Part shown: positions 8,908-16,514 of the stretch, piece after piece | Position numbering within the stretch: position 1 is the stretch's first letter | How the letters are laid out: the number at the start of each line of letters is the position of its first letter | NCBI GenBank assembly: GCA_944386135.1 | Contig: CALWZW010000005.1 | Location: 1 to 64,000 of the forward strand | DNA: 64,000 nt | Source: an uncultured Clostridia bacterium | GTDB lineage: Bacteria > Bacillota > Clostridia > TANB77 > CAG-508 | Reading direction: 5' to 3' | Translations under genes and position numbers: made by a program | The notes under the pieces: generated by a model | The model's input: the letters and a program-made list of their open reading frames with translations, nothing else | What the model was told of the DNA's origin: nothing | The model's database searches: none

Positions 8908-9543
8908 TTACATATTAGCAAGAGAGATTTTTATATCTTCAAAAAATTCTACAATTTTAAATTTAAAATTAACTGCAAAATTATCTTCAGAGACTAAAGA
9001 AAACTCCTCATCAGTTAAATTACTTTCTAAGACTTCTTTAGAATTATCATTAAGACTACCAGAACTTACATCAACAAAACAAAGAGTAGGGAACATTACA
9101 CACCACCAATTATGACCTTTAGCCTCTCCAATCTCAATTTTTAAGGCATCATACATTCCAGCAGGAAGAGAAATATCCCCATATTCTTTAGTTGGAAAAT
9201 CAAATTCTCCGACAGTAAGTTTTACATCATAATTATAACCTGCATCTTGTATAGTCTTAATTGCAATGTTATAAAAATCATCTAAATGAGCATTAATAAT
9301 AGAAATAGCTTCATCTTTAGTGGAAACATCAGAAGCAATTTTCTCCATATAATTCAAAATATTATCACGAACAACAAGTTTCAAATTTTGATCCTCATCA
9401 GAATCACTATTCGCAACAATATGAAGCCTAAAAACGCTATCAGCAATATCAGCAGAAACAGTGGAAGCATAAGAAAATGCGCAAATAAATGTATAACATA
9501 TAAATAAAGCAATAATTATCAAAAATCTATTAAATAATTTCAT
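8908..9543 (-). CDS. spoIIR: Stage II sporulation protein R
   Basis: Forespore-made signalling protein that triggers SpoIIGA to process pro-sigma-E in the mother cell. 211 residues with an N-terminal membrane/secretion segment (FLIIIALFICYTFICAFSYAS), then the family signature FRLHIVANSDSDEDQNLKL and the VTVGEFDFPTKEYG- and GHNWWCVMFPTLCF-like core. ATG at 9543 is preceded by GGAGG; longer upstream starts have no ribosome site. This is direct evidence of a spore-forming lineage. Confidence 0.93.
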   Translation of the reverse strand: MKLFNRFLIIIALFICYTFICAFSYASTVSADIADSVFRLHIVANSDSDEDQNLKLVVRDNILNYMEKIASDVSTKDEAISIINAHLDDFYNIAIKTIQDAGYNYDVKLTVGEFDFPTKEYGDISLPAGMYDALKIEIGEAKGHNWWCVMFPTLCFVDVSSGSLNDNSKEVLESNLTDEEFSLVSEDNFAVNFKFKIVEFFEDIKISLANM

Positions 9544-9641
9544 AAAAACCTCCAAATCTGACATATAATTTCTAATCTCTAAAAACAGTATTGCCAAAAA
9601 AAGAAATAATATACAATAACAACATAAATTTATCAAATAAA

Positions 9642-9682
9642 AAATTTCTGCCAATTGGGACGGTTCTGATTGGCAGAAAATC
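9642..9682. repeat. Palindromic repeat, GGGACGGTTCT family
   Basis: 11-bp arms TTTCTGCCAAT / ATTGGCAGAAA around a loop containing GGGACGGTTCTG. The loop motif recurs at 10395, 24829 and 30411, in each case inside a different pair of inverted arms. Confidence 0.8.
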
Positions 9683-9813
9683 AAAAACACATAAAAAAAT
9701 TGAAAAATGCTAGTGTCGAAAAGTGTACTACGATTTATGAAAAAACATATTGACATGTTAAAAAGTAAATGGTAAAATTTACCAGTAAACAAAAGTAAAA
9801 GGTAGGTAAACAA

Positions 9814-10341
9814 ATGGAAAATAATAAACTTAGAATATGTAGTTTTTATGTAAGTGACTGGCATTTAACAGCAATGCTACTTCCATTTATAGAAGAAAAA
9901 ACAGAAAAAGGAGAGATAATAAATACAATACTTGAAAAGAATATTACATATAACATGAAAGAAATATTAAGTAGAATAAAAATAAGTAACAGAACAAAAG
10001 AGCAAATACTAAAAATAGATTGGAAAAATAAAAGCTTAATAAAATATGGAGAAATTAGAAAATTCATGGAAAAGGTTACTAGAAATCAAAAAACAGTAAC
10101 AATATTAGTAGAAGGAAACAAAGATAGAATAGACTATATAAATAAAAACATAGATAAATGGATGCAAAAACAAGAGAGAAAATTAAAAAGAAAAGAAATT
10201 AAAATAATAAACTGCTATGAAGTAACAGAATTTAATAATAACCTACAAGAAATATTAGATAAACATGACAAAATATTAAACACATCAGGAATTCACGAAA
10301 TAGAAGAAATGTATTCAGGATATGTTAAAAAAAGAGCATAA
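9814..10341 (+). CDS. Unknown 175-residue protein upstream of the secretion cluster
   Basis: Not recognised. A Lys/Glu/Ile-rich soluble protein with no signal peptide or membrane segment. The N-terminus RICSFYVSDWHLTAMLLPFI and the stretch TVTILVEGNKDRIDYINKNI suggest an alpha/beta fold. ATG at 9814 follows a weak AGGTAGG, with TTGACA about 60 bp upstream. A strong terminator separates it from the pilin genes, so it is probably not in their operon, but it is the first gene on that strand and could be functionally tied. Confidence 0.7.
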   Translation: MENNKLRICSFYVSDWHLTAMLLPFIEEKTEKGEIINTILEKNITYNMKEILSRIKISNRTKEQILKIDWKNKSLIKYGEIRKFMEKVTRNQKTVTILVEGNKDRIDYINKNIDKWMQKQERKLKRKEIKIINCYEVTEFNNNLQEILDKHDKILNTSGIHEIEEMYSGYVKKRA

Positions 10342-10343
10342 TA

Positions 10344-10380
10344 AAAAACCACTTAAGTAATAATCTTAAGTGGTTTTTTA
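10344..10380 (+). terminator. Intrinsic terminator
   Basis: Stem AAAAAACCACTTAAG / CTTAAGTGGTTTTTT with a seven-base loop, directly after the gene ending at 10341. Confidence 0.88.
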
Positions 10381-10383
10381 GTG

Positions 10384-10460
10384 ATTTGCGATTGGGGACG
10401 GTTCTGATTCGCCATTTTTGTTAAAAATTGTGAATCTTGATGCGTCCCCAATCGCAAAAA
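10384..10460. repeat. Palindromic repeat, GGGGACGGTTCT family
   Basis: Arms TTTGCGATTGGGGACG and GCGTCCCCAATCGCAAA enclose about 42 bases; GGGGACGGTTCTGATTC reads out of the left arm. Same family as 9642 and 24806. Confidence 0.82.
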
Positions 10461-10567
10461 CGCAAGAAAAATAAACTTTTTTTGCTAAATTTGTAAAAAA
10501 AATTGCAAAATTAAAAAAAATACTGTATAATAAAATTAGATTATTATGTAATAAGGAGGGGAAATCT

Positions 10568-10930
10568 ATGAAAAAACATGTGATTAAAATAATTGCAATA
10601 GTACTTGCACTATTAATAGGACTAAGTACGGTATGTGAAGTACAAGCAATTGGATTTGAAGTTCTAGAGGACCCTGAATCATATAGACAAGAAAACGGAG
10701 ACAATAGTGGCTTAGTAGATATAGGAAATATTATAGTAAGTATAGTCAGAACACTTGGAACTGCAATATCAGTGCTAATGCTTATGATTGTTGGTATAAA
10801 ATATATCACAGGAAGTGTAGAAGAAAAAGCAGAATATAAGCAAACAATGTGGCCATATATAGTAGGTGCGTTTTTAATATTTTCTGGTTCAGCATTAACA
10901 AGTATAATATACGATATGTTTAACAAGTAA
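10568..10930 (+). CDS. VirB2/TrbC-type T4SS pilin 1
   Basis: 120 residues: a signal peptide (MKKHVIKIIAIVLALLIGLS..), a short outer segment and two membrane helices joined by the GIKYITGSVEEKAEYKQTM loop that marks the Firmicute T4SS pilin family. The last helix is VGAFLIFSGSALTSIIYDMF. ATG follows AAGGAGGGG. It opens a run of four pilin genes. Family known; pilin assembly here is inferred. Confidence 0.85.
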   Translation: MKKHVIKIIAIVLALLIGLSTVCEVQAIGFEVLEDPESYRQENGDNSGLVDIGNIIVSIVRTLGTAISVLMLMIVGIKYITGSVEEKAEYKQTMWPYIVGAFLIFSGSALTSIIYDMFNK

Positions 10931-11000
10931 AGAACAGTTGAATTTTACAAAAAACTATTGTATAATTAATAAAAATATGTTTAAATAGGAGGTAAGGTTA

Positions 11001-11528
11001 ATGAAAAGTATAATAATAAAAATAGTTTTAATATTAATTGTCCTTATGCTACTATTAAACATAAACTCAAAAGTATTTGCGTGGTCAGAGATAATTCAAG
11101 ACGGAAAAGACTTTATAAACCAAGCAGATTCATCAAAAGCGAATATTGATACATCAGAACTACAAGGTGTATCAGGTTACTTGTACAATATACTTCTTGC
11201 AGCAGGTGTTGTAATAGCTGTAATTGTTGCAACCGTATTAGGACTACAATTTATGCTAGGAGGAGCAGAAGGACAAGCCAAAGTAAAAGAAATGGTAATT
11301 CCTTTTGTGGTTGGATGTGTGATAGTATTTGGAGGATTTGGCTTTTGGAAAATAGCATTAACATTAGGAGAACAATTTGAAGGAGTATCCACAAGTACAA
11401 GTAGTGAACAAACTTATGAAAGAAACGAAGATGGAGAACCAGTATGCAGAAATTGTGGAGAAGTATTAAGTGCAGTTGAGCAAAGAAGAGGAGTTTGTTC
11501 AGAATGTGGAGAACGTACAGGAATATAA
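11001..11528 (+). CDS. T4SS pilin 2 with C-terminal zinc ribbon
   Basis: 175 residues. Signal peptide, then two hydrophobic helices (ILLAAGVVIAVIVATVLGLQFMLGG and VIPFVVGCVIVFGGFGFW) joined by a GGAEGQAKVKEM loop equivalent to the pilin signature. After about residue 138 comes a tail with two CxxC knuckles (CRNCGEVLS, then CSECGERTGI), a rubredoxin-like zinc ribbon unusual for a pilin. The tail is almost identical in DNA and protein to that of the next gene. The stop is 14 bp before the next start, so the genes are cotranscribed. Confidence 0.82.
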   Translation: MKSIIIKIVLILIVLMLLLNINSKVFAWSEIIQDGKDFINQADSSKANIDTSELQGVSGYLYNILLAAGVVIAVIVATVLGLQFMLGGAEGQAKVKEMVIPFVVGCVIVFGGFGFWKIALTLGEQFEGVSTSTSSEQTYERNEDGEPVCRNCGEVLSAVEQRRGVCSECGERTGI

Positions 11529-11542
11529 AAGGAAGTGTTACA

Positions 11543-12289
11543 ATGAAGAAAATTACTATATATAAAATAATAATATCTATCATAATTGCACTTAGCTTAC
11601 TAACAGTATCTACATATACATTTGCAGGAATAACTCCAGATCAAATTACAGGTGAAAGTAATGTAGAAGTAGATTTAGATTTTATAGATACATTGACTGA
11701 TGCAGTAAGAATAATAGGAGTGTTCGTTGCAGTAGGAGCATTGATGGTAATAGGTATAAAATATGTTACAGGAAGCATTGAAGAAAAGGCAAACTACAAA
11801 AAAACAATGATACCTTACATAGTAGGATGTTTTGTATTATTTGGAGCATCAGTACTTGCACCACAAATAAAAGATTTCTTTACTAACGCAGGTTCAGATG
11901 CCGAGACTATAGGAAATAGCATAATAGGATTAATACAAGCGATAGGAACACTAGTAACAGTAGGCGTTCTTATGATACTTGGTATAAAATACATGATGGG
12001 AAGCACTGAAGAAAGAGCATCATATAAGAAAACAATGTTACCTTATGTAATAGGAGTTATATTAATATTCGCAGCAGTAAATTTAACAGCAATACTATAT
12101 AATATGGCCCCACAAAGTAGTAATACAACTAATCAGGTAAATCAAGGTGGAAATACAACAAGTACTTCAGGAAGATATGAAAGAAATGAAGATGGAGAAC
12201 CAATATGCAGAAATTGTGGAGACGTATTAAGTGCAGTTGAGCAAAGAAGAGGAGTTTGTTCAGAATGTGGAGAACGCACAGGAATATAA
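11543..12289 (+). CDS. Double-domain T4SS pilin 3 with C-terminal zinc ribbon
   Basis: 248 residues: signal peptide and two consecutive pilin domains, each with two helices and the loop GIKYVTGSIEEKANYKKTM or GIKYMMGSTEERASYKKTM. A Ser/Thr/Gln/Asn linker leads to a zinc-ribbon tail with two CxxC pairs. A tandem two-pilin fusion is uncommon and would be expected to occupy two subunit positions. ATG at 11543 has GGAAG upstream; longer starts overlap the previous gene. Confidence 0.82.
   Translation: MKKITIYKIIISIIIALSLLTVSTYTFAGITPDQITGESNVEVDLDFIDTLTDAVRIIGVFVAVGALMVIGIKYVTGSIEEKANYKKTMIPYIVGCFVLFGASVLAPQIKDFFTNAGSDAETIGNSIIGLIQAIGTLVTVGVLMILGIKYMMGSTEERASYKKTMLPYVIGVILIFAAVNLTAILYNMAPQSSNTTNQVNQGGNTTSTSGRYERNEDGEPICRNCGDVLSAVEQRRGVCSECGERTGI
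12176..12289 (+). repeat. Direct repeat encoding the zinc-ribbon tail (copy 2; copy 1 at 11416-11528)
   Basis: About 113 bp ending both pilin 2 and pilin 3 genes differ at only a handful of bases, while the upstream pilin domains are diverged. This points to recent duplication or gene conversion of the tail alone. Confidence 0.85.
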
Positions 12290-12369
12290 TAAAATAAGTC
12301 ATTAATGTTTTCTCAAGAAATTGGGATAAAGTTTAAATATATTAAGAAAATAAAAAAGGAGGGAATCCG

Positions 12370-12723
12370 ATGAAAAAATTACTAAAAATATTACCTGTAC
12401 TTATGGTAGTTGCAATGATACTTTTAGTTGCAAGTCCAGTATTTGCAACAACAATTGGAGGAGTATCAATAGATCCTAGTACAAACTCAGCAAACTCAGT
12501 TTCAGGAATTGGTAATAATATCTTAGGTATTATTCAAGTTGTTGGTACAGTTGTTGCAGTAGGTGTACTTATGGTATTAGGTATAAAATACATGATGGGT
12601 AGTGCAGAGGAAAAAGCAGAATACAAAAAGACAATGATACCTTATCTAATTGGTGCAATTTTACTATTCGCAGCAGTTAACTTAGCAAGCTGGATAGTAG
12701 GAATAGCAAACTCAATTGCATAA
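12370..12723 (+). CDS. VirB2/TrbC-type T4SS pilin 4
   Basis: 117 residues: cleavable signal (LLVASPVFATT), then helices VGTVVAVGVLMVLGIKYMM and MIPYLIGAILLFAAVNLASWI with the loop GSAEEKAEYKKT. The cleanest single-domain pilin of the four, with AAGGAGGG before the ATG. A strong terminator follows, so the four pilins may be expressed at a higher level than the machine genes downstream. Likely the major subunit; that is inference. Confidence 0.87.
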   Translation: MKKLLKILPVLMVVAMILLVASPVFATTIGGVSIDPSTNSANSVSGIGNNILGIIQVVGTVVAVGVLMVLGIKYMMGSAEEKAEYKKTMIPYLIGAILLFAAVNLASWIVGIANSIA

Positions 12724-12737
12724 CATATGCATAAATA

Positions 12738-12773
12738 AAAAAGTGTTAGTCAATATTGGCTAACACTTTTTTA
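12738..12773 (+). terminator. Intrinsic terminator after the pilin genes
   Basis: Stem AAAAGTGTTAG / CTAACACTTTT followed by TTATT. It separates the pilin block from the assembly genes. Confidence 0.88.
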
Positions 12774-12942
12774 TTGTATAGGAAAAATGATTATATTACA
12801 AAAATATAACAAAAAGATTACAAAAATGTATTTTTTTTGCCAAAACTCTATGATTTTTTACAATATTCTGCTATAATATAATTCAAGTGAAAATGGAATA
12901 ATAATGTCTTTAAATAAACATAAGAGAAAGGAGCTAACTAAA

Positions 12943-13293
12943 ATGCCATATCAGATACCAAGAAATGTTAAGGGAGAAGGAAGAATACTATTTATATTTT
13001 CAACAAAAGCATTAATCTATACCGGTATTGGAGGAGGAATAGGATTAGTATTCTGGTGGATATTAGATATGATAGGAGCAGGAACAGTTGGAATTGTATT
13101 AATAATATTATTTGCGTTAATAGGATTTGGACTTGGAACACTTAAAGTGCCAAACTCAGTAGCTTTTGAAATAACAAGAAAAACAGGTGGAGAAAACTTA
13201 GATGATGTAATAATGAGATGGCTAAAGTTTAAGATGACAAATAAGAAAAAAATATATGTATATACTGAGGGAGGAACAAAAGATGACAGATAA
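12943..13293 (+). CDS. PrgI-family T4SS membrane protein
   Basis: 116 residues starting MPYQIPRNVKGEGRILFIF, typical of PrgI, the VirB3-like inner-membrane partner of VirB4 in Gram-positive conjugation systems. Two adjacent helices (LIYTGIGGGIGLVFWWIL and VGIVLIILFALIGFGLGTL) are followed by a basic cytoplasmic tail. ATG at 12943 is preceded by AAGGAG; an upstream in-frame ATG at 12904 has a poor site. Overlaps the next gene by 11 bp. Confidence 0.85.
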   Translation: MPYQIPRNVKGEGRILFIFSTKALIYTGIGGGIGLVFWWILDMIGAGTVGIVLIILFALIGFGLGTLKVPNSVAFEITRKTGGENLDDVIMRWLKFKMTNKKKIYVYTEGGTKDDR

Positions 13294-14539
13294 TCAAATA
13301 ACTCAAATATTAACTTATGCTTTAATTTTTATGATATTTATATTAATCGTACTAGTAGTAGCATTTATAATTGTAAAAATAAAAGATAATAAAAGAAAAA
13401 AAGATGAACAAGAAAATTTAGCAGATGATGAAAATTCATCAGGTGGAAGTAATACGGCAACTAGAGGATACAATAAACAATCAATAATGAAGTTTATGGA
13501 ATTTGACAAAGTAGAAGACAACATGATAGTACAAAAAAATGGAAATAGATATCTTATGGTAATAGAATGTCAAGGCGTAAACTATGACTTAATGTCAGAA
13601 ATGGAACAGACAGGAGTAGAAGAGGGATTTATACAATTCTTAAATTCACTTAGATATCCAATTCAAATATATGTACAAACAAGAACAGTTAACCTAGAAA
13701 ACAGTATATCAAATTATAATAAAAGAGTTAATGAAGTTGAAAGTACATTAAGAAGAAGAGAAGCAGAATATGAATCAAATAGACAATCAGGATTGTTTTC
13801 AAAAGATGAATTGAAAGCTCAATTCTATGAACTAACAAAAATAAGAAACCTTTATGAATACGGAAAAGATATAATATATAATACACAACAAATGAGTTTA
13901 AACAAGAATGTACTTAACAAACAATACTACATAATAACATCATATTATCCATCAGAACTAGGAAATACAAACTTTGATAAAGAAGAATTAAAAAACATTG
14001 CCTTTTCGGAATTGTATACAAGATGTCAATCTATTATTGGAGCTCTCTCTGCAACAGGTGTTACAGGAAAAATCTTAGATTCAAATGGACTAGTAGAATT
14101 ACTATATATGGCATATAACAGAGATGAAGCAGAAGTATTTGGACTTGATAAAGCATTAGCTGCTGGATATGACGAACTATATTCAACAGCACCAGAGGTT
14201 ATAGACAAGAAAATCGCAGCGTTAGATAGAGAAATAGAATCAAAAGCTGTTTCAAAAGCAGAAGATGTGGTAGAAAAAGTAAGAACGTTAAGAGAGAGAA
14301 GGCTAGAAGAAAGAAGACTAAAAATGGATGACATTGTAGATGAAATGGCTAAGATGATAATTCAAGAAAATGAAGCATACCTAGGCAAAGAGATAGCACA
14401 AGAATCTATAGAAGAGCTTACTGGCATCAGAGAAAAGAGAAAAGAAGAGAGAGAAAAAGCAGAAGAAAAAGAGGAGGCAAAGTCAAATGAGAAAAAAGAA
14501 ATTAAAAAACCTAGAAGAAGAACAACAAAGACAGCTTAG
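13283..14539 (+). CDS. Membrane-anchored VirB4-N-terminus-like protein
   Basis: 418 residues: an N-terminal helix (LTYALIFMIFILIVLVVAFIIV), a charged linker, then a domain beginning FMEFDKVEDNMIVQKNGNRYLMVIECQGVNYDLM that resembles the N-terminal region of Gram-positive VirB4/TraE proteins. A coiled-coil, very basic tail follows (..RRRTTKTA). No Walker motifs. It overlaps the true ATPase gene by 53 bp, which suggests coupled expression and possibly a split VirB4 in which this part supplies the membrane-binding half. Confidence 0.72.
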   Translation: MTDNQITQILTYALIFMIFILIVLVVAFIIVKIKDNKRKKDEQENLADDENSSGGSNTATRGYNKQSIMKFMEFDKVEDNMIVQKNGNRYLMVIECQGVNYDLMSEMEQTGVEEGFIQFLNSLRYPIQIYVQTRTVNLENSISNYNKRVNEVESTLRRREAEYESNRQSGLFSKDELKAQFYELTKIRNLYEYGKDIIYNTQQMSLNKNVLNKQYYIITSYYPSELGNTNFDKEELKNIAFSELYTRCQSIIGALSATGVTGKILDSNGLVELLYMAYNRDEAEVFGLDKALAAGYDELYSTAPEVIDKKIAALDREIESKAVSKAEDVVEKVRTLRERRLEERRLKMDDIVDEMAKMIIQENEAYLGKEIAQESIEELTGIREKRKEEREKAEEKEEAKSNEKKEIKKPRRRTTKTA

Positions 14540-16448
14540 AGATAGAGAAGAAGAAAAGATAGAAATATTACAAAGAAAAACTGTCAAAGATTTAATAGCC
14601 CCAGCTGGAATTGATGCATCAAATATAGATCACATGGAAATTATTTCAAATGCAAAAAGATATGCAAGAAGTTTCTTTGTTTCAACACTTCCTAGAATGT
14701 GCTCTTTCCCAGATATATTTAGAGATATGTACTTATTTGGAGATATAAATACATCAATATATATAAACCCAATACCAGAAGCAAGATCTCAAAATGAGTT
14801 AAATAGAGTAATAAATGAACTAGAAACAGAAAGAATAGTTGCAGCAGATAGAGGAAATATCAACAGGGAGAGCTCTTTAACACAAAAAAGACTAGAAGCA
14901 GAGCAACTTAGAGATGAAATAGCAGCAGGATACAATAAATTGTTTGAATCAACAGTAGTATCAACATTATTTGCATATAGTTTAGAAGAACTTGATAAAT
15001 TTACAAAATTATTATCAACAGAAATGTCAAAAACATTAGTCGGAATAAAATCAGCATGGGCGATGCAAGAAGAAGGTTTTCAATCAAATCTTCCACTAAT
15101 GCAAAATAAAATAAGCAAATCACATACATTTGATAGACGTTCAATGGGAACAGTATTCCCATTTACGACATCAGAAGTAGGACACCCAACGGGAATACCA
15201 CTTGGATTTAATAAACAAACAGGAGTACCTATACTTTTTGATAATTTCCACTCATCACTTACAAACTATAATATGGTTATATTCGCTAAATCTGGAGCAG
15301 GAAAATCAGTTACAATGAAAACATTAATATCGAGATCATCAGTATTAATGGGAATAGAAAGTTTAGCACTTGATGCAGAGGGTGAATACTCAATAGTTGC
15401 TGAAAGTTTAGGAGGAATAAACGTAGTACTTAGCCCTAACTCAAAAACAGTAATAAACTTATTCGATATAGAGCTTGAAACCGTTAAAGATGAAATAACA
15501 GGAAAAGATAGAATAGTACTTAATGTAGAAAACAAAGTAGAAGACGTAACACAAGCTTTACTTACAATGGCAAGAGGTAGTACAAGAAGTACAGATGTTA
15601 ATGAGCTTACAAAACAGATAATAGCAGAAAGTGTTGCAGAAGAATATCAAGCAATTGGAATAACAAATGATCCATCAAGTTTATATGAAAATAGTATGGA
15701 CAAAAGAAATATACTTGCAAAAGATAAAAAACAAATGCCAACAATAGGAAGCTGGTATAAAAGAATACAAAAGAAAGCACAAGATAACAAAATAGCAGAT
15801 TATCAATTCCATTATAGTTATCTTTTAAAAGTTATGAAACAATACATAAGAGAATATGATGGGCAGATGGCATATTTTGATGGACAATCTACATTTGAAT
15901 TATTAGACGGAGCACCTTTTATAAACTTAGACATATCACAACTTGAGGAAAGATTTGCAAGACCACTCGCACAGCAAATACTTCTATCATGGATATGGGA
16001 AAAATATGTTAAAAAGAACAGTGAAGATAGAACAAAGGCATCACGTAAAAGGGTTATCGTAGACGAGGCATGGATGCTTTTACCATACCCAGAAGCAGTA
16101 GATTTCTTAAACACAATGGCAAGACGTGCAAGAAAGAGAAATGTATCACTTGCAATCATTTCACAGAGATTTCAAGACTTTTATGAAAAACCAGAAGCAC
16201 AAGCAGTACTTACATCATCGGACACAAAACTATTTTTAGCACAGGATAAATCAGAGATACAATATTTAAAAGAAGTATTCAAACTTTCAGAAGGAGAAGC
16301 AAACTTCTTAGTAACATGTACAAAAGGAGAAGGGTTATTAAAAGTAGGACCAGATACAGCTATTTTACAAATAACTCCAACTGCAAAAGAATTCGAGTTT
16401 GTAGAAACAAACTTAAATGTACTAGTAAGAAAAAGAAGAAATGGATAA
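14487..16448 (+). CDS. VirB4-type T4SS ATPase
   Basis: 653-residue ATPase that would power pilus assembly or transport from the cytoplasmic membrane. The N-terminal part (ARSFFVSTLPRMCSFPDIFRD) matches the CagE/TrbE/VirB domain. Walker A is FAKSGAGKSVTMK (about residue 270), Walker B is RVIVDEAWMLLP (about 525), and the RRARKRNVSLAIISQRFQDF and TKLFLAQ motifs follow, as in VirB4 and TrsE. ATG at 14487 has GAGGAGG upstream. Intact with no in-frame CGG. Confidence 0.92.
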   Translation: MRKKKLKNLEEEQQRQLRDREEEKIEILQRKTVKDLIAPAGIDASNIDHMEIISNAKRYARSFFVSTLPRMCSFPDIFRDMYLFGDINTSIYINPIPEARSQNELNRVINELETERIVAADRGNINRESSLTQKRLEAEQLRDEIAAGYNKLFESTVVSTLFAYSLEELDKFTKLLSTEMSKTLVGIKSAWAMQEEGFQSNLPLMQNKISKSHTFDRRSMGTVFPFTTSEVGHPTGIPLGFNKQTGVPILFDNFHSSLTNYNMVIFAKSGAGKSVTMKTLISRSSVLMGIESLALDAEGEYSIVAESLGGINVVLSPNSKTVINLFDIELETVKDEITGKDRIVLNVENKVEDVTQALLTMARGSTRSTDVNELTKQIIAESVAEEYQAIGITNDPSSLYENSMDKRNILAKDKKQMPTIGSWYKRIQKKAQDNKIADYQFHYSYLLKVMKQYIREYDGQMAYFDGQSTFELLDGAPFINLDISQLEERFARPLAQQILLSWIWEKYVKKNSEDRTKASRKRVIVDEAWMLLPYPEAVDFLNTMARRARKRNVSLAIISQRFQDFYEKPEAQAVLTSSDTKLFLAQDKSEIQYLKEVFKLSEGEANFLVTCTKGEGLLKVGPDTAILQITPTAKEFEFVETNLNVLVRKRRNG

Positions 16449-16468
16449 AGTAAAAAAATAAAAGAGAT

Positions 16469-16498
16469 TATAACTCGGGAAAATCTCGAGATTATAAG
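16469..16498 (+). promoter_or_regulatory. Hairpin just before the ribosome site of the VirB6-like gene
   Basis: TATAACTCG pairs with CGAGATTATA (one bulge), ending at the base before AAGGAGG. It could set translation of the channel gene. Seen in sequence; function inferred. Confidence 0.4.
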
Positions 16499-16514
16499 GA
16501 GGAAGTTACATACA

